Positions 28,980 to 36,118 of a stretch of DNA of 38,482 nt are shown here, in pieces. The notes beneath the pieces are model-generated. The model ran no database searches. It saw nothing but the letters and a program-made list of their open reading frames with translations, and had not been told where the DNA came from. A program made the translations under genes and the position numbers. The number at the start of each line of letters is the position of its first letter. The stretch's first letter is position 1. Source of the stretch: Candidatus Peregrinibacteria bacterium (lineage in GTDB: Bacteria; Patescibacteriota; Gracilibacteria; UBA1369; GCA-2718715); assembly GCA_014240275.1 (NCBI GenBank), contig JAAZXH010000025.1, forward strand, positions 1 to 38,482, written 5' to 3'.

Positions 28980-29343
28980 TTAGAAAGTTCTCGATTGGAT
29001 CTTTTCCATCAATCTTACTTGCAAAGTCTACACCTTGTTCTACTTGCTCAGATATTTCATTTAGCACTCTAGCTCTTGAACTACTAGATCGGACTAAAAT
29101 ATCACTTACTCCGAGCTGCACTGCACATTTCACAACTTCAAGACCGGAGGTGGGCATACAGTAATCTGTTATCACAATAATTTGCGATGGTTGGTTAGAA
29201 TCTATCAGTTCATTAATCAAATATTTACCATCTTCAAAAATAACAACCAAATTAGCTAATTTTAATCTTTTAAATAACATTTTATAATACGCTCTTTCAC
29301 TTTGGGAGTCATCCGCGATTAAAATTCTTTTCAAATTGTTCAT
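28954..29343 (-). CDS. stand-alone response-regulator receiver domain
   Basis: 129 aa, CheY-like. The acidic pocket is Asp11/Asp12 (LIADDS) and the phospho-acceptor is Asp60 (VITDYCMP). A Ser-rich segment at about 86-89 (VRSSSS) is at the usual switch Ser/Thr position, and the canonical Lys-Pro is not obvious there. No output domain is present. No histidine kinase is encoded nearby, so the signalling partner is unknown. It is divergent from tatD. Confidence 0.85.
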   Translation of the reverse strand: MNNLKRILIADDSQSERAYYKMLFKRLKLANLVVIFEDGKYLINELIDSNQPSQIIVITDYCMPTSGLEVVKCAVQLGVSDILVRSSSSRARVLNEISEQVEQGVDFASKIDGKDPIENFLIKSGLNLH

Positions 29344-29376
29344 TTGCGAGTAAACTTAAAATTGTTAATATGTCCT

Positions 29377-30117
29377 ATGCAAGATCCATTTTACTTTGAA
29401 ACACCAGTTACAACCACTCAAAATATTTTTTTTGATTCGCATTCACATATACAGTATCCTCTGGATGAAGATATATTGCAAACTATAAACAGAGCCAAAA
29501 AAGTAGGTTTGAATTACCTGATAAGTGTAGGAACTAATCTTGCAACATCCATAGACGCACTCAATCTTCATGCAAAATACCCCAAATACATCTTCCCAAC
29601 AGCTGGATTACACCCCTATGAAAGCGACAAATAATTTCAACCAATTAAAACACTTTTCGAAAAACATCCCGAGCTTGTAGCAGTGGGAGAAACAGGTTTA
29701 GATTTCTATAATTGTAAAATTCCAAAAGATATTCAAATAAATAGTTTAAGGATGCATGCTAAGCTGGCAACTAAACTTGATTTACCTATAATTTTACACC
29801 TTAGACCTTTTGAGGAATGCTTTGATTTGATTTGGCAAATTTTAGAGCAAGAGCAAGTCAAAAAAGCTATTTTTCACTGTTTTTCAGGTAGTCTAGAGTA
29901 TGCTCAAAAAATATGGGCCAAAAATTTTAAGACTTCCTTTGCCTGTAATGTAACCTATCCTAAAAACAAAGAATTACTAGAAGTTATGCAACAATGCCCT
30001 TTACAAAACCTTTTAATCGAAACCGATACCCCATACCTAGCTCCACAAGGTCTTCGAGGTCAACCCAATACCCCAGCAAATTTAGAATATTTAAAGCCTA
30101 TTTTAGACAATTTATAG
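29377..30117 (+). pseudogene. tatD: TatD-family metal-dependent nuclease, broken by one in-frame TAA
   Basis: Read through, this is a 246-residue TatD protein (plus the internal stop), close to normal length (about 255). The in-frame TAA is at 29632-29634 (codon 86), right after AGLHPYESDK, with the same frame continuing for 160 residues. All metal ligands survive across the break: HSH (22-24), GETGLD (Glu), ILHLR (His), IFHCFSG (His) and ETDTPYL (Asp). The preferred start is ATG 29377; an upstream TTG (29344) adds residues unlike the family. This is a recent nonsense change, a consensus error or readthrough. The second half alone would lack the HxH motif and should be inactive. Confidence 0.85.
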
Positions 30118-30188
30118 TATAGTTGCATTATCTGCCAATTTAAATTACTTGTTGATATTTCTAGTCTCATCTAATCTGATTTTAGAAA

Positions 30189-30194
30189 TATAAT
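30189..30194 (+). promoter_or_regulatory. TATAAT close to the start of the HPPD-like gene
   Basis: TATAAT ends 8 bases before ATG 30203, so transcripts would be leaderless or nearly so if it is the -10 box. No -35 at standard spacing. Positions 30118-30202 contain nothing else recognisable. Confidence 0.35.
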
Positions 30195-30202
30195 TTTTAT
30201 AT

Positions 30203-31429
30203 ATGGCAGCCCCTTTAGAGAACCAACCTTTCAAACGCAAAGGAGATAAAGAAAACTCGGAATTTTTTGAAAAATATTTATTAGAAATTTATAAAAAACG
30301 TAAAGCCCAAGGTCTAGAAAAATTGATTGGCCATATTCACCATTTCCTAATTCAGGTTGAGCTTGGTAATGCCAAAGATCTGATTGCTGAAAAACTTTTG
30401 CATACTCCGTTTTCATACCATAGTTCTTTTGAACATGAAGCCTTCCGTTATCATATTTTAAGAGTGTCGGAGCAAAACCCAGATTTATTAATTCGTGAAC
30501 CTAAGGTGGAATTAAACGATAATTTTTATCATTTAAATATGATTGCACCTAAAGGTAGAACTTTACCACACACCCGCTACATCGGGGAAGCCTTTGGGGT
30601 TTCTGATTTAAAACAAGTTTATCAAATTCTATATAACCAAAACCAGGTTCAGTTTCAAGAAGAACTTGCTGAGAATCCGGCCAAACACTCTACTTCTTGG
30701 ACCCATCCCTCTACCTTTACCAATAACTGTATCGGATACATAGAGTACGCCTCAGGTGAAAAACATTATCAAAAAGATAATGATTGGAATTTTGACGATG
30801 AGACAATCGCCAAATTCAAACTCGCCAAAGACATGTTTAAAACCTTCAGCCTAGAACAGTACGTTGGTCCAATTGATCACTTTGCAACCCGTGTTTACTG
30901 TCACGACCGAGAACACGCCATTTTAGAATACTTGAGTTTAAGCAATTATTGGTTTTGGGGAGCCTACAACATAGGAGACCAAAATTCCTCTACCAATGTG
31001 TGTAGAAACTTACAAGGTTTACCAGAAAGTCAGTCACCAGCCAAGGTTTTTACCGCCAACAATACTCCTTTTTATGTAAATCATATTGATAATCTACCTT
31101 GTCCTACCGAAAATTTTGTACGTAATTATGGCCGCCGCTTACACCACATAGCCTATGGAGTCAAAGATGGATTTATTGGAGCTGAAGAAAATAACTACAA
31201 AAATGTAGACTACGTAGTAGATCAACTAAAGAAGGCTCATATGAAATTCTTAGACCACGTTATCGGTTCTTGTGAGGAAGGGCTCAAACAAATTTTTTCA
31301 CAAAAATCAAAATCATCTCTTTTGATCACTGAGTACATTCAACGATGTGACCAATTCGATGGCTTCTTTACCAAAGAAAACGTTGCAGCCCTAACTCAAG
31401 CTGCCGGCCTGGATGACTTGATAACTTAA
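30203..31429 (+). CDS. VOC-superfamily protein resembling 4-hydroxyphenylpyruvate dioxygenase
   Basis: 408 aa with two VOC-like halves as in HPPD. The N-terminal half starts with IGHIHHFLIQVELGNAKD (about 42-59), like the HPPD 'DHVEFWVGNAKQ' strand-helix. The C-terminal half carries the iron-ligand pattern: GPIDH (His226), LHHIAYG (His315) and LITEYIQR (Glu377), in that order. The typical end (helix with FFTKENVAAL) is also present. HPPD forms homogentisate from 4-hydroxyphenylpyruvate. This protein is quite diverged, no tyrosine-degradation gene lies nearby, and the substrate may differ. I am fairly sure of the fold and ligands, not of the reaction. Confidence 0.7.
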   Translation: MAAPLENQPFKRKGDKENSEFFEKYLLEIYKKRKAQGLEKLIGHIHHFLIQVELGNAKDLIAEKLLHTPFSYHSSFEHEAFRYHILRVSEQNPDLLIREPKVELNDNFYHLNMIAPKGRTLPHTRYIGEAFGVSDLKQVYQILYNQNQVQFQEELAENPAKHSTSWTHPSTFTNNCIGYIEYASGEKHYQKDNDWNFDDETIAKFKLAKDMFKTFSLEQYVGPIDHFATRVYCHDREHAILEYLSLSNYWFWGAYNIGDQNSSTNVCRNLQGLPESQSPAKVFTANNTPFYVNHIDNLPCPTENFVRNYGRRLHHIAYGVKDGFIGAEENNYKNVDYVVDQLKKAHMKFLDHVIGSCEEGLKQIFSQKSKSSLLITEYIQRCDQFDGFFTKENVAALTQAAGLDDLIT

Positions 31430-32085
31430 TCTATAGCTTTCAACCTAGTCACTGTATCCCAAAATAGATTTGCACCAATAGGATTTGGTCCATAGACCCT
31501 CTCAAGGTATCTATGATTCATATCAAATTTATCATTTTCTTGATTATATAGTCTACAGTATTCAAATAGTTTCAAGCTGGCTTGAAAACCTTGAGTATTA
31601 GTAGAGTCTAAAATATTATCAGGAATATGTATACCAAAAAAGCCTGCTATCCCATAACGCATATCTTTTAAAAGATATGGGGTGTTAATCTGGTAAACGA
31701 TTGGATCACCACCCACAGCTTCAGTATCTGCATATAAATGTAGGTCTTGCCAAAATGCTTCAGCACAAACGAATTTAGTAAGCTCTGATTGATCATAGTG
31801 ATGGCTCAAAAACAAAGGGTTTGCATGTAAAACAAAGAAAGCTAGCTTTCTCCATTGTAAAGCTCTTAAGGCTCTCTGCTTAACACTATCCACCGCATCG
31901 GCTAGTTCTTGCAGGCTGCGATCTGAATGGATTACACGCATCTCACCCAGTTCACAACTGCCAACTCTTGCCAAGGCCTGCAATAGTGCTAACTCGGGTG
32001 AATCATAGATTGTAAACGGGGGAACTAATGAATTTGATTTCGAATCATTTGAACTCATACCAATGTAACCTATCTGATTTGACAT
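31426..32085 (-). CDS. hypothetical protein, 219 aa
   Basis: No family recognised. Soluble, with aromatic and Leu/Ala-rich helices. A short Ser/Asn-rich N-terminus (about 1-22) is followed by IYDSPELALLQALARVG. No catalytic motif stands out. It is convergent with the HPPD-like gene, sharing 4 bases at the stop codons, and about 50 bases downstream of radA on the same strand, so it might be read from the radA promoter. Confidence 0.75.
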   Translation of the reverse strand: MSNQIGYIGMSSNDSKSNSLVPPFTIYDSPELALLQALARVGSCELGEMRVIHSDRSLQELADAVDSVKQRALRALQWRKLAFFVLHANPLFLSHHYDQSELTKFVCAEAFWQDLHLYADTEAVGGDPIVYQINTPYLLKDMRYGIAGFFGIHIPDNILDSTNTQGFQASLKLFEYCRLYNQENDKFDMNHRYLERVYGPNPIGANLFWDTVTRLKAID

Positions 32086-32135
32086 ATAAAATATTAACTA
32101 CATAAATAGTAGCGGGTATTTTATGCTTGTCAAGT

Positions 32136-33392
32136 CTAGATTTTATTAGATATTTTGTAAGCCAAACGTTGCATTTCATTTTTACGGAGTTCGAACAGAT
32201 TGGCCGGCTTGATTTTACCAGTTAGGCTGCACTCTCCTAAATATATACAATCGAGTTTGTTTGGTAGCTTCTTGTATGAACTAATAATTGCTTTCATAAT
32301 GGCAAGATCACAACCGGAATCTTTAATCTTTAAACCACCAGATATATTTACAAAAACATCTTGGTTAGATAAATCAATTCCATAATATTTTTGCAGCACT
32401 GCAATTATCATATTCAGGCGATTTAAGTCATAGCCGACCGCCGAGCGTTTAGGATAACCAAAGTTAGAAGCGATACACAAAGCTTGTACTTCCACAACCA
32501 AAGGTCTATGTTCATTCAATACGCAAGTTAAAGCTGCACCAATTAAAGATTCATTTTTACTTTCCACAAATTCTAAGGCTGGATTGTCAATGGGAGTCAG
32601 GCCAAGCGCTTGCATTTTAAATAACCCCACATCGTTAGTAGGTCCAAAGCGATTTTTGACAGCTTTCAAAAATCGGTACGGGCTTGATCGTTCTCCTTCT
32701 ATATAAAGAACCACATCCACTAAGTGTTCTAGGACTTTTGGGCCAGCCAATTCACCTTCTTTAGTAACATGGCCAATGATGATGGTAGTTATATTTTTAA
32801 ATTTTGCAATTTCAATTAACTTCTCACAAATCTGGCGAATTGTAGAGGTGGTTCCAGCCAAGCTTTCTGCAAATCGCATCACTTGGATAGAGTCAATAAT
32901 CAAAAACTGATACTCGGTAACAATCAAACTAGCTTCAATTTGCTCCACCAAGCAACTCTCAATAAAATCCACTTTATCCAAAGTGCAACCTAACCTATCG
33001 GCCCGAGAGCTAATTTGCCCAACCGATTCTTCACCAGCTACATACAGTGATCTAAAATTCTGATTCAAGTGGCCTAAAATCTGTAAACTCAAGGTAGATT
33101 TTCCAATCCCTGGTTCTCCTCCAAGCAGGTACATACCTCCTTGCATAAAACCCTCTCCCAAGACTCGATCTATTTCGTTTGTAAAGGAAGGGATTTTGAG
33201 TAGTTTAATATTTTCAACACCCGAAAGCTTACGCACCGAACTTGCAAGCTGCACCGATTTTTTAGACTTGGCAGTGACAGTTTTTTCCACAAAACAGTTC
33301 CAAGCCCTACAAGTCGAGCATTGCCCCTGCCACTTTGAAGTTTCCGCCTGGCACTCTGTACATTGATACACAGTTTTCATTTTCGATTTCAT
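32136..33392 (-). CDS. radA: DNA repair protein RadA
   Basis: RecA-like branch-migration ATPase. The N-terminal C4 zinc finger uses Cys11, Cys14, Cys25 and Cys28 (TECQ...CSTC). Walker A is GEPGIGKST (92-100). The RadA-specific KNRFG motif is present (KAVKNRFGPTN). The C-terminal Lon-protease-like domain runs from about 260 to the end (FVNISGGLKI, GECSLTGKI). At 418 aa it is slightly shorter than typical (about 450). Either Met1 (33392) or Met5 (33380) could start it. A minus-strand TATAAT at 33417-33422 gives a leader of about 18 bases. Confidence 0.95.
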   Translation of the reverse strand: MKSKMKTVYQCTECQAETSKWQGQCSTCRAWNCFVEKTVTAKSKKSVQLASSVRKLSGVENIKLLKIPSFTNEIDRVLGEGFMQGGMYLLGGEPGIGKSTLSLQILGHLNQNFRSLYVAGEESVGQISSRADRLGCTLDKVDFIESCLVEQIEASLIVTEYQFLIIDSIQVMRFAESLAGTTSTIRQICEKLIEIAKFKNITTIIIGHVTKEGELAGPKVLEHLVDVVLYIEGERSSPYRFLKAVKNRFGPTNDVGLFKMQALGLTPIDNPALEFVESKNESLIGAALTCVLNEHRPLVVEVQALCIASNFGYPKRSAVGYDLNRLNMIIAVLQKYYGIDLSNQDVFVNISGGLKIKDSGCDLAIMKAIISSYKKLPNKLDCIYLGECSLTGKIKPANLFELRKNEMQRLAYKISNKI

Positions 33393-33416
33393 TTCAAAAC
33401 AATTAAGAGCAATACA

Positions 33417-33422
33417 ATTATA
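33417..33422 (-). promoter_or_regulatory. predicted -10 box of radA
   Basis: Minus-strand TATAAT 25 bases upstream of the radA ATG; no clear -35. Confidence 0.45.
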
Positions 33423-33484
33423 TCACAGCAATTTCTAAAAAGTGTGATTTTCACTAAATTTGATATAAACAAGCAGCCCAAAAT

Positions 33485-33569
33485 AAGATAGTTTTTCAGC
33501 AATTAAAGGTGGATGGGAAAATCTATCTTGACAAAACAAGATCAGGTAGTATAAACTATCGTAAGATAG
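33485..33569 (+). promoter_or_regulatory. promoter with repeated inverted AAGATAG/CTATCTT sites before the upstream LRR gene
   Basis: The promoter is TTGACA (33528-33533), 16 bases, TATAAA (33550-33555). Three copies of one 7-mer surround it: AAGATAG (33485-33491), CTATCTT (33523-33529, overlapping the -35) and AAGATAG (33563-33569, at the expected start of transcription). The first two extend to an imperfect 12-bp inverted repeat (33485-33496 with 33518-33529). CTATC-GTAA-GATAG (33556-33569) is a small palindrome just after the -10. The layout suggests operators for a repressor encoded elsewhere; this is inference. Confidence 0.55.
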
Positions 33570-33596
33570 AATTGAAGAATTTAACAACAGTTAACC

Positions 33597-34064
33597 ATGA
33601 GAAATCCACAAATCCCAAAAGATGAAATTGAATCAGCATTGCAAAATGCAAATGTGCTGGGCCAAGAGCTCAAGCGTGAAACAGCCTTAGAGTCGCTGTT
33701 AAATCACGACCCCAATAAAGAGCTTAGCGCTGGAGTCCAGCGCCGCCAAGATCGGATCTAATGTCTCATGGAACTAGAAAATCCAGACCAAACAAAAGAT
33801 CTCGTCACAATTATACAAGATTTCAAAGAGCTGATGAACCTTGGGGGGAATGAGCTAAGAACCAGATATCTTACAAAACTCGAGCATCAGTACCCAGATT
33901 TTGAATTTGAATTAAAAAACGGTGATATTGATGCAACTCTAATTAACTATGAAGGTGAAACCATAGCGGAGTTCCCACCAAGCTTGGTGGAGTTGAGGAT
34001 TGAGGATTGTCCTAATTTAACCCAAGAGACTCGAGACAGAATTGAAGAATATATGAAAGCTTAG
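33597..34064 (+). pseudogene. short leucine-rich-repeat protein, interrupted by an in-frame TAA
   Basis: Read as one frame from ATG 33597, this is a 155-residue protein with a stop at codon 55 (TAA, 33759-33761). Alignment with the paralogue at 38008 shows no length change: the paralogue has AAA (Lys) at that codon. An ATG six bases after the stop (33768) opens the remaining 98 residues. The N-terminal part is HDPNKELSAGVQRRQDRI. The downstream part is the shared QENPDQTKD-like domain, KYPDFEFELKN-like segment and one LRR-like unit (FPPSLVELRIEDCPNL), then a unique tail. It may be two small working proteins, a pseudogene or a readthrough gene. It has the promoter/operator region just upstream. 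Confidence 0.7.
33705..34014 (+). repeat. direct repeat copy A (LRR gene family)
   Basis: Nucleotide-level direct repeat of 38050-38351, offset 4345 bases in its first part. It includes a 28-base identical run (33776-33803 = 38121-38148) and an 18-base one (TCCAGCGCCGCCAAGATC). One 9-base insertion (three codons) distinguishes copy A further along. Confidence 0.85.
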
Positions 34065-34077
34065 AATAAAAAGATAA

Positions 34078-34109
34078 GCACTTGACATTTTAAATAAAAA
34101 GTGCATAAT
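34078..34109 (+). promoter_or_regulatory. promoter of the VWA-MoxR operon, overlapped by an inverted repeat
   Basis: TTGACA (34082-34087), 16-base spacer, CATAAT (34104-34109). GCACTT (34078-34083) and AAGTGC (34099-34104) form an inverted repeat whose centres are 21 bases apart, two helical turns, overlapping both promoter boxes. This suggests a dimeric repressor site. The start of transcription should fall near 34116. Confidence 0.6.
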
Positions 34110-34112
34110 AAG

Positions 34113-34131
34113 AAACAAACAAACAAACAAA
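34113..34131 (+). repeat. (AAAC)n tetranucleotide tract in the VWA gene leader
   Basis: Four full AAAC units plus AAA, beginning 4 bases after the -10 box and ending 20 bases before the ATG. It sits at or just after the predicted transcription start. Confidence 0.85.
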
Positions 34132-34150
34132 GCGAATTAAACCTAAATAT

Positions 34151-36109
34151 ATGAGTATTGAAATGCCAAAACAATATGAAGAACAAAGTATAGAGGACTC
34201 TAATCAGGTTCTAAAGTCTTTGAAGACAATTTTTAGATCAGTTTATGGAAATAAAATTTCAATTGAGATTACTGATGAAGTACCATCGATGGCTTTTGAT
34301 GCAAAAAATAAAAAGATTCTCTGGGGTGTTTCATTTGCAGATTATCTTTTTAATCAGTTTCCTGATAATGGATTAGACGCTGTAATGTTTGGGGCTTTAC
34401 ACGAGGGGATGCACTACGTTGATTACCTAGACAATCCGAAGTTCTTTTTAGACAACATGCATTCAGAAAAACCAGGCTCAATTCGAGCGAATGCCAAGTT
34501 ATGGTGTAGTGAATTTACTTCAACTAGAGGGGATAAACTAAATGGTTACAGTAACAAGAAAATAGAGGAATTCTTTTTCTCAGTAATTTTTAACTTTTAC
34601 AACTGTATAGACGATATCTGGGTAAATAAGAAAGTCATCAATAGTTTTGGAAAATTTAGCACTGATAAATCAATTATATCCGACATATATAAAGTTCTTT
34701 TTTCAAGCGTAATAGATCCAAATACACATAGTATCAATGTTAATAGCTTACCACTGCATGAGCAGTTTGGGATATTCCCATTGGTATTCGCCATGCTTAA
34801 AAGACGTAGCACACAAAAGTGGACTGTTGCTGAAGAACTCAAAGTAATTTTAAAAGAAACCTTAGACGGAATCATGCAAATTACAGAGCCTCATAATAAT
34901 GCCAAAAAAAGGTATGCATATTATGGCGCAAAATTAATCCCACATTTAAAAAAGTTAATTTTTGCCCAAATCGATGAGTTAATATCTCAGATGGAAGAGA
35001 GCCAGCAAAGCGAACAAGACCAACAAGGCCAACAAGGCGAACAAGGCCAACAAGGCGAACAAGACCAGCAAAGCGAACAAGACCAACAAGGCCAACAAGG
35101 CGAACAAGGCCAACAAAGCGAACAAGGCTCAAGACAAGAAAAGCCACAACCCCTAGATGATATCTTTGGTAAGAATGATTTATCTCACCCTACCATATCT
35201 AAAGAAGAACTAGAAGAACTTTTGGCTGGAAATCCAATTGAAAACGCACAAAATGAATCCAATCAAAAAATAGAACGAGCTTTAAGTAAGTCCAATATTG
35301 GTAGGCCGAGAGTAGTCGAAGATATAGATGAAGCACGTGAATTCTATTACTCAGTTTTAAATGAAATCATTTCAACCGTACGTCAATTTTCAGAGAAACT
35401 TAGATCACAACTAGAGGGCTATTCTTCAGATATTATTATCGAAACAGAGTATCGTCATGCAGGAGCCTTAGACATTAAAGAATTAGTGAAAAGAGCGCCA
35501 CAGGTTTTTATTGGCGAAATTCCTGAAACATTACCACCTATATATAAAAGGGATTTTGAGTCAAGAGACCCAGACCAAATACCATCCATACACGTAGCAT
35601 TTGCCCTTGATTGTTCTGGGTCAATGACATGGAATATGGAGTATGTAAAAAAGTTTTTTATCTGCTTATCACGCTTATTCATTACCTATCAAACATACTT
35701 AGAGAATCCAGACGACATGCTTGTAACCTTAGTGGTTTACGATCATGAAGCTGACAAATTAATGCCAATTAAGTCTCATCTTAATATTCACGAACAATTT
35801 ATCTCAGCCTTGCCATATATTTACGCCAGGGGAGAGAATGAAGAAAACCTAGCATTCGCAAAAATTGAAGACAGTAATCATGATAAAAAGATATTAGTGT
35901 GGATTACAGACGGTGGTACCGAAGATCCTGACTCAAGTAGAGTTCATCTTGAGCCCTTAATCAATTCAGGATGGGAAATGGTGGCTATTGGAATCGGCAG
36001 TGGTTCAAACCTAGAACACTGGAGTGATTTATTTAAAGGGTATCCAGATATCAACGACTATAACACCCTTTTAGAAATTATTTATCAAGAATTAACAAAA
36101 AATATTTAA
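34151..36109 (+). CDS. metallopeptidase-like/VWA protein (DUF2201 type), partner of MoxR ATPase
   Basis: 652 aa. Residues about 20-275 look like the DUF2201 N-terminal peptidase-like domain: a zinc motif HEGMH (84-88, HExxH) followed by NCIDD (151-155), where related proteins (DUF2201, CobT-like) have an acidic third ligand. Residues 285-326 are a Gln/Gly/Glu repeat linker. Residues about 380-470 are helical and linker-like. A VWA domain begins at about 480 with MIDAS motif DCSGS (487-491) and a later WITDGGTEDPD strand. Such proteins work with MoxR AAA+ ATPases, as CobT does with CobS, in metal insertion or remodelling. The MoxR partner follows after 9 bases. The substrate is unknown. No signal peptide, so cytoplasmic. 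Confidence 0.88.
   Translation: MSIEMPKQYEEQSIEDSNQVLKSLKTIFRSVYGNKISIEITDEVPSMAFDAKNKKILWGVSFADYLFNQFPDNGLDAVMFGALHEGMHYVDYLDNPKFFLDNMHSEKPGSIRANAKLWCSEFTSTRGDKLNGYSNKKIEEFFFSVIFNFYNCIDDIWVNKKVINSFGKFSTDKSIISDIYKVLFSSVIDPNTHSINVNSLPLHEQFGIFPLVFAMLKRRSTQKWTVAEELKVILKETLDGIMQITEPHNNAKKRYAYYGAKLIPHLKKLIFAQIDELISQMEESQQSEQDQQGQQGEQGQQGEQDQQSEQDQQGQQGEQGQQSEQGSRQEKPQPLDDIFGKNDLSHPTISKEELEELLAGNPIENAQNESNQKIERALSKSNIGRPRVVEDIDEAREFYYSVLNEIISTVRQFSEKLRSQLEGYSSDIIIETEYRHAGALDIKELVKRAPQVFIGEIPETLPPIYKRDFESRDPDQIPSIHVAFALDCSGSMTWNMEYVKKFFICLSRLFITYQTYLENPDDMLVTLVVYDHEADKLMPIKSHLNIHEQFISALPYIYARGENEENLAFAKIEDSNHDKKILVWITDGGTEDPDSSRVHLEPLINSGWEMVAIGIGSGSNLEHWSDLFKGYPDINDYNTLLEIIYQELTKNI
35003..35128 (+). 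repeat. 63-bp tandem duplication of a 9-bp Gln/Gly/Glu unit
   Basis: Two 21-codon units (35003-35065 and 35066-35128) differ at only two codons near the end of the second. Each is built from 9-base subunits of the type CAA-CAA-GGC. They encode residues 285-326 of the VWA protein, a flexible linker between its two domains. Unit changes keep the frame. Confidence 0.9.
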
Positions 36110-36118
36110 TAAAATACC

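Noticed and set aside
29344-29376. TTG start for TatD
   Set aside because: The added residues are unlike the family and ATG 29377 is available.
33597-34064. Frameshift between the two halves of the upstream LRR gene
   Set aside because: Both halves are in the same frame and align base for base with the paralogue; the cause is a substitution, not an indel.
34881-35147. Antisense 88-aa frame rich in Leu-Val-Gly repeats
   Set aside because: It is only the reverse reading of the CAA/GGC minisatellite in the VWA gene.
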